Below the pieces are notes generated by a model. The model did no database searches and had not been told where the DNA came from. It worked only from the letters and a program-made list of their open reading frames with translations. A stretch of DNA of 64,000 nt from Tubiluchus corallicola (taxonomy: Eukaryota > Priapulida > Priapulimorpha > Priapulimorphida > Tubiluchidae). Location: NCBI GenBank assembly GCA_030141605.1, contig JAQGDQ010000921.1, positions 1-64,000 of the forward strand, written 5' to 3'. Of the stretch, positions 22,152 to 34,610 are shown piece by piece (positions within the stretch are counted from its first letter, which is position 1; each line of letters begins with the position of its first letter). Position numbers and translations under genes: made by a program.

Positions 22152-24435
22152 GACTTCCTCAGGTTGCATCCACTGACTACAAGTTGTAAACTGCGTCAGA
22201 CTACAATAGACTGCAGATACATTAATTACTACCTGGTCATGCACTACCTCAGACTACAACTTGTAACATATGTATGTTGGATTGAATGTTACACATTGGA
22301 CTGTATAGTCATCAAAGAACATGTTAGATGAAATAACCATATATGCACCAATCACTAATTCTGCATTGACACCATCATTGCAACAAAAGATTACCAGACT
22401 GATACATGAAGTTTTCTTGGGAATCTCCATGTTTAATTCGTGTTATCTGGGAAGCACAGAAATCTGGAGTCATGAAACTTGCAGAGAAGACAAGTGGGAT
22501 CAGACAATAATTTAGTGAACATTGATCGCTTTTAAAAAGAACTGTCACGATTATTACATATCAGTCTTCTCAAGTGGCTACCTGACCGCTGGGCTATCAA
22601 CTGCTAGTGCCACTAACCTACCAATAATCAAAGGCTTGCACTTTCTGTGTAGTGTCTTCTACTAGCAGTTAAATCAGCAGTATATTTTTGCAATAAGAAA
22701 ATTCATGAATAAGAAGCTGGAGAAAAATAATTACAAGTGGCTGTGGCACATTTGGAAATGTCCAAAGAAAGGTCACGAGAGGCGGCAATGTGACGTGTAA
22801 ACAGTAGGGAGTTTAGGATCTAGTGAAGCTTTAGGGTTAGGACTTTTGGACCCAAATGGAATTCTTGATTGCGCTACATATAGAAATTATTTACTGCACA
22901 AATCACATTTTTCAACACGAATTTTCATCATACTACAGATAGACATTATTTACATGACGCTGTTCTTTGCTCAAATCCGGATGAGGTGCTTCTTTCACTG
23001 ATCAGATTATATAACTGGAATTCCTGTTCATACTACAGAGCCCAAGCCTTTAAATAATTGGAATAATTCTGCAACATTTATTCTAAACTATATCATATAA
23101 ATAAATAAATAATCTTCATTATATAAGTGTACTTATGTGCAGACATATATTTTTGAATACATATTGCTGAGGACATAATGCTGAAATATTAATATTTAAA
23201 GTAAAAATACACTAGATTTTACTGCTACAAGCACGGTTTATTCAATGATTTGATACAATTTTGTAGTCCTCACTACTTAAAAGACAAAATACAAGTTAGT
23301 TGATATTGGATTTTAGGGATAAAAGTAGATCGAATCACAAGTACAACATCAAATATGTCTCAGAAAGTCCTAGAAACTGTTTGCTGTTCAACTCGATGGG
23401 CAAAACCAACAAAAAATTGTTATCAAAATTTTCGATGATGACCATTTTGAATTTTAGATTTTGTAACAGTTTGCATGCATTTTTGCGAGTAACAATGGGC
23501 CAAATTTGTTTTCGTCTTCAGAGAAAACAAATTCACTGAGAATAGAACCTTTGCTCCCAATAGTCATGAAACTACTGAAAATTTCTCAACCAGCATTGAC
23601 TGCTCATACAGCATGATGTGAGACATGATGAACTGGTGTCAACCAGTCAACTGATGTTGGTCAACTAAACAACTTGGCTTCTATAGAAGACAAGGTTATC
23701 CTAATAAATGTTTAAACGAGCATTACTAAGTTTACTAAGTTGTGCCTATTATCTTTCTAGTTTAGTACTGAGGGATAGCATCATAGATTTAATGTAATGG
23801 GCCCCTTTGTCTAGTAAAACTCTTTTTGTGGGTACTTTCAAACAAGTGGAAAGAACGTTTTGGTAAAGACTATTCACATATAGATAAATCAGTTACACTT
23901 TTGGGTGACAGACGTTTTTGTAAAGTGCAGTGGTCTCATAACTCAGCCTGCTAAATAATGTTGCAGTCTTAATATTCAAAATATCAGTGGATCCCAGAGA
24001 ATTAGTATGTAGCAAATCGCAAACAGTTAGTTCCATGTTGGGCTTACTGAGAGATGTCTTTATTTTATAAAAGGAAAAATAGGCAAAAATTTGCTGTAAA
24101 CTAAGCTTACCGAGGTTTAAGCAAAACTTATAACTCAAGTTGCGACATGAAAACTAACATAAAAAATTGCATTTTTTCACCACCATCACAGGTAAGTTTG
24201 CAAAAAAAGGCGCTAAATGTCTTCAAACCAGCCAATGACCCAAACTACAAGCAATCTCTATCTCTAGCAAGCTTTCTCTATCAACTCCGTGGCGCCCTCC
24301 TGTGGGAAAAGTAAAAAACAAATTTTGGCTAAACCGTCAACCAAATCCACAGATCGCAAGCCTCGCTTAGCCCCGCCCATCTTGATGAAGTAACACACAT
24401 TCTCACAAACTCGCTCATAGCAAGTGCTTACAGCA
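22152..24435. other. No feature seen
   Basis: AT-rich sequence with decayed satellite units to about 22270. Frames up to 81 codons (23300-23539 plus, 23893-24138 minus) show no motif. No match to the repeat families in this window was noticed. Confidence 0.35.
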
Positions 24436-24439
24436 TGTA

Positions 24440-24770
24440 AAAATATGGTACTAATAAGTTTGGTACAGGCAAATTTGGTCCTAGTAATTCTGATACGAGG
24501 AAACTTTGTTAGTGGGAAAATTTGCCACTAGGAATTTTTGGTAGAGGGAAAAGACATACTGGTAAAATTTAATGCAGTATTGGCGAAGTTTTTCAAGCAT
24601 TTCTGGTACAAATAAATCAGTACAAGGTAAAAATGATACGGAACAAGTTTGGTACTGGAAAAGTTTAATTGGTACTAGGAAAATTTGGTACAGAGAAGAT
24701 ATAGTACAAGGAAAGTTTGATACTATGAAAATATCTTTTACAAAACCTACAAACTTATCATACATTTAAA
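24440..24770. repeat. Degenerate ~17-20-bp tandem repeat (GGTACTAGGAAAATTT type)
   Basis: Variants of TTTGGTACTAGGAAAATTTG recur through the segment, for example near 24446, 24476, 24653, 24672 and 24690. The same consensus reappears at 49618-49830. Both strands give low-complexity frames, which are not genes. Confidence 0.65.
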
Positions 24771-25239
24771 ATCATACTAGACATATGAATTATCAGTCTA
24801 AAAGGGTTATATAAGCAATTAGGGTTTAAACAACATAAGGTAGTTACGCCAGATAAACTGTGAAAAATAATTAAAAGTTCTGCCAAATACGTAGAGGTCA
24901 AGCTTAACAAACATTAATGCAACACATGTAGTAGCCTTTGGCAATGTCTTGTATAAAGTCTTTAATGAAAAAATTGGAAACTAATTACGTAATTACGTTT
25001 TAACTAATTTTAATTACGAAACTGAGAGAGATTTTTTGAGCAGCAGATTTGTTTAATTTTTTGGCTTGGAGAAACTTATAAATCTGACTGTTTCTACACT
25101 TTTCAGGCACTAGATGTATGCATTACTACTATTCAGGCATAATGTGTCATTACTATAATGTCTCAGTGTACTAAAGCTAGACATTTTAGTTGCAGAAATC
25201 TTGTATGGCTGGAGAAAAAACAAATATACACACTTGACC
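24771..25239. other. No feature seen
   Basis: AT-rich, no gene-like frame and no recognised repeat between the degenerate array and the family B element. Confidence 0.4.
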
Positions 25240-25862
25240 TTGAAGCACAAGAAAACCTTAAAAAATTCTAATGAAATTCATACATAAACTTACATACTGC
25301 CCTTTTACATGCAGGACTTAAATCAGCAGTCACGCTGTATAAAACATGTAAATTTAAACTTCCGCTATGACCGTTAGAAGCAGACATTTTGACGACACGT
25401 CTTTTGAAACACTTTTAGAGCATTCGTAGTGCACCCGTCACTAAGCGAGTAAAATTTTAAATTACTGCATCTTCTGAATAAGATTAAAAAACGTTTTTGG
25501 TGAGTGGGTGGTGCACCCTGAGTTAGCGACATTTTACCAATTGGTGAAAACATTTTACATAATTAAAAATTTCATTTTCTAGTTACATAAGTCTTTCCAA
25601 CAGGTAAGCAAAATGCTAAGTAATATAGATTTGCGTGGAAAGTTTTTTGAGACATAATTTAGTATTGCCTTTGCTTCCCCTAATTTACGTTGTGCGTAGT
25701 GACGTCACGTAATGGCGACTTCGGAACAGTATTGCCGGAGATTTAAAATAAAAGCAAACAAAATTTTTTTCAATGCAAGTACGATGTGCGCATAAATTGC
25801 TATAAAGTAATGTAATTTTTAAGGCGATTTTTCTGAAACCTACTTCTTTTCTTGTCCTTTAA
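25240..25862 (+). mobile_element. MITE-like family B, full-length copy
   Basis: 623 bp from TTGAAGCACAAGAAAACC to CTTTTCTTGTCCTTTAA. The two ends form inverted repeats of about 16 bp (consensus TTAAAGKACAAGAAAA). Interior landmarks shared with other copies are AAACTTACATACTGCCCTT, GACCGTTAGA, GGTGCACCCTG, TTTACCAATTGGTGAAAACA, GTGACGTCACGTAATGGCGA and GGAACAGTATTG. No protein is encoded. The TTAA at its ends resembles a TTAA target site, but the superfamily is not established. Confidence 0.8.
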
Positions 25863-27084
25863 CTCTCGCAGTATATTTCGATGCATTTTCTGCTTGTGTT
25901 TGTGAGCCGCTTTTCTTGCGCAACTCAGGTGAAGGAGGAGACAAGAGAAAAAGAGAGCTAATTTGACGTCGCCAGGCGGACCCCTGCTGGTTGATTGACG
26001 TTTTGCGATCTGTGTATTATGGGTAATTTGCCTATAACAACGTATGCTTTCTGATATGTTTTATGTTTTAGAAAAATTGCCATTGCTGAGAATTGAAGAG
26101 AAATACTTTGATTTTATCACTTTGCTTGTCACTGATAAACGGGAGTTCGATATTACGACGTTTTTTGTCACTATATTTGTCACTATTTTGTCACTATTAT
26201 AACCTATATGCCAAAAAATACACTGGCATTTAGGTTATAATAACATAAGAAAAAGTGTACTAAAAAGCTAAAATTTCATGGTATGGCATTAAGCTACATT
26301 AGTGTTAGCTGTTAACGTTGCAAGTTTATAGCTCTGGTAGTTTTTACGTTATGGACAGTTAAACACGCTTCTCCATTTTAAAATTTTAAATACCAGAACA
26401 ATGTCAGCTAATCATCAATAGAAAAACAGCAACTTTGACGTACAAAGCACTCAGTAATGGAACAAAACGATAAAGAAATCAGGCAGTTTATGTCATCGTG
26501 TCATCACCACAGAAAATAAAGCAATGATAAATATTTAGTGTCAGGAGAAATGGGAACTTTGTCCCCTGGACAATAGTAACTGGTATTCTATGATGGACAG
26601 TGGACAAAGCTCTGATTTGAGCTTAACATTAAAAAATGCTTCAGCGAGTACCCTAGGCTCCCCATTACCGGCGTGTAGCTTCACTTTGCCCACATGTAAA
26701 TGCAGAGAGAGTCACACATGCGCAGTTTCGTTCCTTATGGGACGACACTTCCGCTTTCTTCCCCAATTTTTCCTTTTTCTCAAAGTATCTGTGCGGCGCT
26801 AATTTGAAGTGTTTCAATGCCAACCAAAGTGAAACGCGCAAGTTTGTAAAGCCACTTTTTTGTATCACGCTAGTCAGTACTGAATTTTGACAGCAAGTGC
26901 CCACCAGTATGTCAGTGGACCTTTAAAGAGACAACAATATTTTGCCTATCAGAAACTTTGCTTTTATTTTCTTCTACTTTTCTTTCTTTTCTGCTTTCCC
27001 TTCCCCTTTTTTCTCAACGTTCATCATCACTCTCACAAGTTTACTAATACATCGGTGAAAGATGGTAGCAACAATGACGCTGGT
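25863..27084. other. No gene or recognised repeat
   Basis: AT-rich. The stretch 26590-26904 contains overlapping frames of 70-79 codons on both strands without motifs. Nothing further is supportable. Confidence 0.35.
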
Positions 27085-27225
27085 AGTAGCAGATACAGGT
27101 GGCAGTGGCATGACGGTGGCAGTGGCATTGGTGGCGGTGGTGGTGGTGGTGGGGGTTGTCACAACAGTTATGATGGCAGCAATGGCAACAGTTACAATAG
27201 AGGTGGTGGTGATGTAGTAACAACC
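27085..27225. repeat. GGT/GGC-rich triplet tract
   Basis: An imperfect run of GGT, GGC and AGC triplets in a GTGGCAGTGGCATTGGTGGC-type sequence. It gives a Gly/Ser-rich plus frame and a Thr-rich minus frame. Both look like products of the simple repeat rather than a gene. Confidence 0.7.
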
Positions 27226-28347
27226 ATACTATAATAACATTGCAGTGCCTATAGCAGTAGCAACTTTTTATTTTACTAAAATATCCTTGCGCGCCAACTG
27301 GAATACAAATTGCACGGCAGTGAAGTTGTTAAATAATTTTAAATTTAGCTTAGATTGTAGCCCAAACTGTGATGTTATCATAGCTGACAACATTTTTCTT
27401 TTTACCGCAAGGACACAGTTTACACTTCAAACTTTCTTAGATAAACTTCGGGGCAGATAACTGCGTGAAAGAAATTTCGAGTAACACACCACAGATTGTT
27501 AGAGATGTTAAGTTAGTAATAGTTAAACTGCTGAACTGACAGACAAAAATACCGTTTAATAATGACAAACATATTAACAGAATTCAAGATTTTCTCTTAA
27601 ATACAATTTTTCGTGATGGCCGTTTTTGGTTCGCTATAATATTTATGTGCTCCTTGCAAATCAAAGAACACTAAGAGTTCAATGCTGTTTGCCTTGTTAA
27701 CAATGAATTTTGCTTGGAATTCTATTGTTGCAGAAGTACAATTACAAGCCAAACAATAAAAGTACTGAATTTTGTGCAAACACCCGCCACCCCACAACAG
27801 TCATTCAGTCGTGTTGATTCGTCTATATGTAATTAGTCTCATGTAAATGTTCATTCAAAACATTAAGAAATGAGATTTAGTAATAATGGAAGATATTACT
27901 TTAAAATTCTAATGCCTTTCTTCAACACTAAATACTCTGCTACGTTTATATTGTTTAGTCTCAACAGATGTCCCCAGAATCCCGTGTGCGGTAACTTCCC
28001 TCTCTTCTATGCTAGCCCATTTCGCTCTCAGGTGGCGAAGTCAGAGTACAACACACTGACTGTCTTACAGTAGCAATGTTTTCGTTTTCGCAAACACGCG
28101 CAACAAGCTCGTCGAATTTTTTGCTGTTGAAAATTATGATCGTTTGTGATGTCATGAATTGATAGGCTAGCCCACCGTTAATTAAGTTTTTAAACTATTT
28201 TTTAATTATGATAGACACTTTTACAGTGCTAATTCTTTTAAATGAGACTTGAAAATCTGGTAGTATATGAAAAATCATCCTTTAAGTTTAACAAAAGCTG
28301 GTCTGTTTTTATCTCTACTGTTTCGCTTGAATCTTAATATGAAATCT
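27226..28347. other. No feature seen
   Basis: AT-rich; frames of up to 71 codons without motifs and no recognised repeat. Confidence 0.35.
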
Positions 28348-28957
28348 ATAAAGCACAAAAAACACCCCTCTTACATAAAACTTAAAAAATCGTCTTCACA
28401 TTTGATACCAGTTACATACTGCCTTTTTGCATGTAGGGCTTGCGTCAGCAGTAACGCTGTATAAAACATGCAACTTTAAAATCCCGCAACGACCGTTAGA
28501 CGATGCCATTTTGACGATAAGTCGTTTGAAACAAGTTTAGATAACACAGAGTAAAGTTTGAAAAAATAATCAAAGCACTCGTAGCGCACATAACTAACTA
28601 AGTAAAATTTACTGTATCTTGTAAACAAGATTAGAAATAAGTTTGTTGGTTAGTGAGTGGTGCACCCTGGAGGTGAGTCAACGACATTTTACTAATTGGC
28701 ACGAACATTTTAAATAATTATTTGCAGTTACATAAGTCTTTGATACGGATAAGCGAAATGCTAAGTAATGTAACTTTGCATGGAAATTTTTTTGAGACAT
28801 AATTTAACATTTCCTTTTCTTCCCATGATTTATGAAAGCAATCTAATATTCCTTTGAACGCGAGTACGACATGCGCATAAAACTGCTATAAAGTAAAACA
28901 ATTTTTAAGGCGATTTTGCTGTAACCTGCCCCGGGTACCCCTTTTCTTGTCCTTTAA
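28348..28957 (+). mobile_element. MITE-like family B, full-length diverged copy
   Basis: It runs from ATAAAGCACAAAAAACACCC to CCCCTTTTCTTGTCCTTTAA and shares all main landmarks with the 25.2 kb copy (TACATACTGCCTTTTTGCAT, CGACCGTTAGA, GTGGTGCACCCTGG, TTGCATGGAAA). The GTGACGTCACGTAATGGCGA-to-CGGAACAGTATT region is shortened. The right end sits in a 14-bp palindrome, GTCCTTTAAAGGAC (28949-28962), as if two B ends abut. Confidence 0.75.
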
Positions 28958-29149
28958 AGGACTTGATTTTATTATTGTGACAAACCAACTATTATTTACG
29001 ATAGTTTTGTTTACTTGTTTGTCACCTTTTCATTTCACAGTTAAGTTGTTTATAGAGATAGCTGTAGCACTTGCTAGTGTAATTTGCTTGCATTATAGTA
29101 ATCACTATAGTAGTACTGTATTGTTAGTCTAATTATTGTAATAGTACAG

Positions 29150-30172
29150 GAGTCACTCACTAACAACCCCCCCCCCTCGTCATGTGGTTGTGTTCTGCAA
29201 TACCTGCGATACTCGCGGCTTATTTCAAATGTGTGAAACCTGTACAGGTATGAAGTGTACATGATACATACTTTACAGCTATAGTCTGAGACGTGCAACC
29301 TGGCAGTCAGTCGGCCGTTATTGAAAGGCCTAGGTCACGTAAAATGACCATCGTTTGATCTTCACATGTCTGTGAACAGACAGTCAGAAATGTCGATTAG
29401 CATCGTCGATGTTATAGTGCAGTAGACATCACTATTTCTTCTGTCAACAGCCATTGTTTACAGTGCTGACGGGTCTATGTCGAATACGTTGCTTTGGTTT
29501 GATGAGGTGATTACCGTTACTGTCATTGTCCGAGGATTCGTTCAAACCTGAAGTCACGCTAAAGTTTATGGTGGACAGTCCACTGTTGGTGGAGCAAACT
29601 ATAGTTGGTAAATCCATGGATGTTACCCCACAGGTTAGCAGCTGCCGTTTCACACAATGTTCATGGAGTGTCTGGTAAGACAAGACTTTTGTACTTTTGC
29701 TCAGCGTTTGTTAGCTAGCATTATTCTGTTTGTATATGGTCATCGTTGGATTGCCGTCATCATTTGCACGTGCTGCCCCCACTAACACCTCCCCTCTCTA
29801 ATATTAGACTAGAGAATATATTTGCTTTATTTGCTGTACTGTGATTGATTGTTATTGTTAACTATTTCTTTTCTCCTGGTTAGAATCAGTTAAAGTAGTA
29901 ATCAATTAAATTTTGTTATACACAGCTTAATAGTTGGTTTGGTATTCTATCTACCATCGAATATTACTAGCTCATTAAGACTCCTAGGCTTGGGTTCCGC
30001 GTGCCCTCGTATGAAACAACAAAGCCTTAGCCCGACTCCAGGATTCTAGTAGTAAATTATCTAACACTATAGAACCCCAGAACCACGTGTTACACCTAGT
30101 TTATAGGGCGGTCGTGCCTGCTTTTCGTGACATTGAGAATCAGAGTATGTTACCTATAGACGTGGCGTCACA
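29150..30172 (+). repeat. LTR-like arm, left (inverted partner of 32045-33076)
   Basis: About 1 kb that matches 32045-33076 as its reverse complement over nearly its whole length. Examples are GTTAGCAGCTGCCGTTTCAC, CACCTCCCCTCTCTAATA and GGGCGGTCGTGCCTG. The inner edge ends ...GGCGTCACA and is followed at 30175 by TGGTGGCAGC, which looks like a tRNA-primer binding site. This supports reading the arm as a 5' LTR of the following gag. The outer edge is near a C-run (29166-29176). A 79-codon minus-strand frame (29444-29683) is largely conserved, antisense, in the other arm. LTR orientation is therefore not fully certain. Confidence 0.65.
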
Positions 30173-30764
30173 AGTGGTGGCAGCTTATGGTCTTATATAA
30201 CTGCTTTTTACTCTGTGCCTTGTATAAGCCTTTAAATTAGGGAGAGGCATTTTGTACAAGTAGTTTTCTTGAACCTATTGGGGAAATTATATTCCGATGC
30301 AAACGTGAACTTGGTATTTTTCACGTTGCATTTAGTACAGTTTCGTTTTGCTTGAATTTTGTGCTAGCTTTACACACGTGCAGGGAAGCCAGGGTAGTGA
30401 TAATAGAACTTGTTTTACACATAGCCTTACGGCCAGCAAGCATAGATAGTTTTATTAACTGGCTGGCAATAATAATTTGACCCAGAAAAGTAAAATTAGT
30501 AAATCAGCCTGTAGCATAGTGATTATAATGTTGTACAGAAATTGTTCATGTTCACTTTGCATGGTTGTAACATTTACCTGGTAGCGTATGCTCACTTCTT
30601 GACTTATTGAAGTTTTGATTTGCTCTTTATAAGCGTTAATGCCTATATTTTACTAATCTAGTTGTTAACTGAACAGTGCTGTTAGTTTTTGCACATAACT
30701 TTGACAACTTTGAAGTCATTTCTTTGAACATTTGTTCTTTTGCTTACGTAACATTTATGTTATC
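30173..30764 (+). other. Leader between LTR-like arm and gag
   Basis: AT-rich, with the PBS-like TGGTGGCAGC at 30175-30184 at its left edge and the gag ATG at 30765. No frame of note. Confidence 0.45.
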
Positions 30765-32049
30765 ATGGCTAGTGAACTTTTTACAGCTGAAGAGTTGCAT
30801 AAAATGATCAAGGGTGAATTATTTGACATAGCAGGTGACATGGGTTTGGCTATAGACCCAAAAGCCAGAAAAGAAAACATTATGCAATTAATTCTTGAAA
30901 CACAACAGATTTCAATTCCATATCCACTTGATTTTGCACTGTCAAATATGCAATCATTATTAAATTCAGCAGAGCCAGCAAATGCAGCGACAGGTGTTGC
31001 AGGTCACATAGGATTTGATGGGGCTGATTAGTTCTACTCCTAAAGCAGTCCCAAATAAAGTTGTAGAATTTAAGGCTTTCAGCTCACCTACTGCATCAAT
31101 TTGCCTGAATTTGATCCATTTGCAGTTCAATAACCAGTTAAAATGCCTGTGCATGCGAATGCGCAGCCTGATATTAAATTATCAGAACGTTAACTGAAAA
31201 TTAAACACCAAGAGCTGATCTTAGAAACACAAAAAATTGGGCTGGAAAAACTAAAGTTGCAAATGCAGACGACGTCTAACGTAGTAAACAATTTGCAAAC
31301 AACAGTAAATGCTACACAAGACAAAAGCACAATAATCAAATTCAGAAATTTTGATGAAGAAAACAGAAGACATCTTGTCGTTTGTAGATGAATTCGAAAT
31401 CTGTATGCGAGTCAACAAAGTCCCAATTGCGCAGTATGTTCCTAACTTGGCTAGAGTTCTGTCGGGTCGTGCTGCCTTAGTTTGCAAGATGTTGATCAGT
31501 CTCAAATATTCAATTATGATGTTGCTAAGGTGCAAACTTTGAATGCATACAAATTGTCGAAGGATGCATATCGCACGGCATTCAGAAACATATTTAAACT
31601 GAAAAAGGAAACGCACAGAAGTTACTTTAACAGAGTGCGGAAAGCGGGCATGCCATGGCTTAAAGTAGCGAATGCAGAATCCAAAGAGCAAATTGGAGAC
31701 CTCTTCTTCCTTGAACAAGCATTGTCTAAGCTCCCAGAAGACATGGTTTCTTATCTTCGTAGGCTAGCTCACATGTCATACTTAGAAATAGCGGAGCAAG
31801 CAGACTATTGGAGCTCATTTAATGATGCAGCAGTTTTGCAGAAAAATGAATTATCTAAAAGGACACATGGCAATGCTAAAAACAATGAGTCGGATCATGA
31901 ATCACAGGGCTAAATGTTACCATTGTGGGAAAACAGGACATGTGAAACTCGACTGCCCAGTGAAAAAGCAAGAGTCCACACAAGCTTTTCAAAATGACTC
32001 AAAGAAGAAGCAAAAACCTAGAGGTGATTTCAAGAAACAATCCTTGTGA
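30765..32049 (+). pseudogene. Gypsy-type Gag, broken by stops and frameshifts
   Basis: The start (MASELFTAEELHKM) opens a SAP/helix-hairpin-like N-terminal region that ends at a stop at 31029-31031. The reading then shifts: KFRNFDE in one frame (about 31338), EDILSFVDEFE in the next (about 31360), and back for 31482-31913. That last part holds a SCAN-like capsid region (AYRTAF...SYFNRV...KLPEDM) with 143 codons intact. A single CCHC knuckle, CYHCGKTGHVKLDC, lies in yet another frame at about 31915-31960, and the frame ends at TGA 32047-32049. No protease, RT or integrase follows. The stop codon runs straight into the inverted LTR-like arm. Gag would form virus-like particles; this copy cannot make a complete one. 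Confidence 0.75.
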
Positions 32050-33076
32050 CTCCATTGTCTATAGGTAATGTACTATGATTCACAATGTCATGAAAAGCAG
32101 GCACGACCGCCCTATAAACAAGGTGTAACACGTGGTTCTGGGGTTCTCTAGTGTTAGATAATTTACTACTAGAATCCTGGAGTCGGGCTAAGGCTTTGTT
32201 GTTTCATACGGGGGCACGCGGAACCCGAGCCTAGGAGTCTTAATGAGCCAGTAATATTCGATGGTAGATAGAATACCAAACCAACTATTAAGCTATATAT
32301 AACAAAATTTAATTGATTACTACTTTAACGGGATATTAACCAGGAGAAAAGAAATAGTTAACAATAACAATCAATCAGAGTACAGCAAATAAGCAAATAT
32401 ATTCTCTAGTCTAATAATAGAGAGGGGAGGTGTTAGTGGGGGCAGCACGTGCAAATGATGATGCACTCTTGATGACGACAATCCAACGATGACCATATAC
32501 AAACAGAATAATGCTAGCTAACAAACGCTGAGCAAAAGTACAAAAGTCTTGGCTTACCAGACACTTCATGAACATCATGTGAAACGGCAGCTGCTAACCT
32601 GTGGGGTAACATCCATGGATTTACCAACTATGGTTTGCTCCACCAACAATGGACTGTCCACCATAAACTTTAGCGTGACTTCAGGTTTGAACGAATAATC
32701 GGAAAATGACGGTAACGGTAACCACCTCATCAAACCAAAACAACGTACTCGACATAGACAAGTCAGCACTGTAAACAATGGCTGTTGACAGAAGAAACAG
32801 CGACGTCCACTGCACGAAAAACATCGATGATGTTAATCGACATTTCTGACTGTCTTTTCACAGACATGTGAAGATCAAACGATGGTCATTTTACGTGACC
32901 TAGGTCTTTCAATAACCGCCGACTGACTGCCAGGTTGCACGTCTCAGGCTATAGCTGTAAAGTATGTATCATGTACACTTCATACCTGTACGGGTTTCGC
33001 ACATTTGAAATAAGCCGCGAGTATCACAAGTATTGCAGAACACAACCACAAGACGAGGGGGGAGTCGTGTTGACAA
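32045..33076 (-). repeat. LTR-like arm, right, inverted
   Basis: Reverse-complement partner of 29150-30172. The inner boundary is exact: both arms share TCACAAG, after which the left continues with the PBS-like sequence and the right continues into the end of gag. The outer end on the minus strand reads TGTCAACACGACTCCCCCC, so the arm as a whole has TG...CA ends like an LTR. The arm holds a plus-strand reading (about 32562-32690) matching the minus-strand frame of the left arm, but interrupted by a stop. Confidence 0.7.
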
Positions 33077-33245
33077 AAACTATAACAGTAGAGAAACAGT
33101 AGAGAAAATTGGTAGCAGAGAGTAGTTGGTTTTCTGCTAATCAGTGGGCGACGATACTTGTATGCAGTCTACGCTTACCAAGAAAGAGCGATCGTTTACT
33201 CGCTAGGACGTCTGTTTACCGGTAAATAATTTTGAACATTTTCGC

Positions 33246-34610
33246 AATGACTAATTATGGCTAAAACAACAAATGCATAAACTGTCTCAAAGTGTTGCAA
33301 GTGGGTTGATATGTGACAGCTGTGAACGTTGGTGGTGCATAAACTGTTTAAACCTAAAGCAAGATCATGTACTAACAGAGAAACTTTATGAGGCATTAAG
33401 TAAGCTGAGCGAATTTCAATGGGCATGCGAGAAATGTTGCGAAAATAATTTACTAATTCAGCTGGTGAAATCGGGAACGTTTACTACAAAGCAGTTGTCC
33501 GAATTCGGTTGCAATGGTGACGTCATCAATGTAATTCAAGCTACGAAACCAACTGATAAGGTCGAAGTAATGTCTGACGAAAATCAAACGGAAGCCACTT
33601 CGCTGCCAACACAGCGAAATGCTGCATCCAGGGGTCAAGTATTGCTGAATGAAACTACGTCACAGGTGAATCAACCAGCGCAGGGCGGAATCGCTGTCAC
33701 AACAAGACGTTACACTTGCAATGATGCAAATATTTCCAGAAATAAACTGAGATGCGCCTTTTATGAAAAAAGACAATCACTACAGTGACGAATGCGGGAA
33801 GGTGGTAGATTCAAAATAATAGCCAATGCTAAAAGATGCTACAAATGTTTGAGTACCCGGCACTTAATGAAAGACTGCAACAGACAGAAGCCATGTTTCC
33901 ACTGCAAAAGTACCAGTCACAACTCAGCGCCCTGCGAGAAACGAGAGAAGATTTGATCTTCCCAACATTTATCGGTACAGACAGAAACAAGCGTCACTGA
34001 AACCATAGTTAAGCAGCATGATTTCCACGTCACCTATCCAGCAGAGGAAGGCATTGTGATGCCAGCGTTTCCATGCATAGCAGTGAATCCGCAAACTGAA
34101 GAGGCTCGTGAAGTTTTTGTCTACGTTGATGGTGGAGCCAAACATTCAAGTATCAGCGACGAAGCAGCTTCTAGACTTAATTTGTTACGCATAAGAAGAT
34201 ACAAGTTAGTAACATCACGCTTTAACACAGATGTAATAGAGGCAGTACAGTCGAGTAAAGTGAAGTTCATTCTAAAGGGGTCTAAAGATTTTAGCCTGCA
34301 AATTCAAGCTTATACAATTCCAAAGCTAGCGCCTCCATTCCAAGTAGAGCCAATTCGACTAGACGCACAAGCTTGGGAAAAAGTTCGGCAGCTAGGACTA
34401 TTGAACTTGCCACCACGAAGCAACACCCAGAGAAGAATTGATGTCATCATTGGACAAGATTTCATCAACCACATTATGGGACCAATGATTCCAGCTACCC
34501 ATATTCAGAATGATTTGTTTTGCTCATCGCAGTCCATTAGGAGATTTTCTAGCCGGAAAAACTACGATACTGGAAATGAATTACGATTCTACGCCAGTTG
34601 TCGCGCCTAA
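33246..34610 (+). pseudogene. BEL/Pao copy 2: PHD-like finger, Gag knuckles and protease
   Basis: A mostly single-frame coding remnant with in-frame TGA codons at 33786-33788 and about 33957. The start is frameshifted: a CINC pair is read in another frame just before CDSCERWWCINC and WACEKC, together a PHD-finger-like zinc pattern. Two CCHC knuckles follow at about 33837-33940 (CYKCLSTRHLMKDC and CFHCKSTSHNSAPC). Then comes an A17-type aspartic protease with VYVDGGAKHS, where the usual D-T/S-G triad has become DGG, and IIGQDF near the end. The protease frame and the RT frame overlap at 34510-34610 in different registers, implying a frameshift. Not functional as it stands. Confidence 0.8.

Noticed and set aside
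26590-26904. Overlapping 70-79-codon frames on both strands
   Set aside because: No motif, no conservation evidence and AT-rich surroundings; length is expected by chance.
31251-31718. 155-codon minus-strand frame
   Set aside because: Antisense shadow of the broken Gypsy-type gag, whose CCHC knuckle and capsid-like region are on the plus strand.
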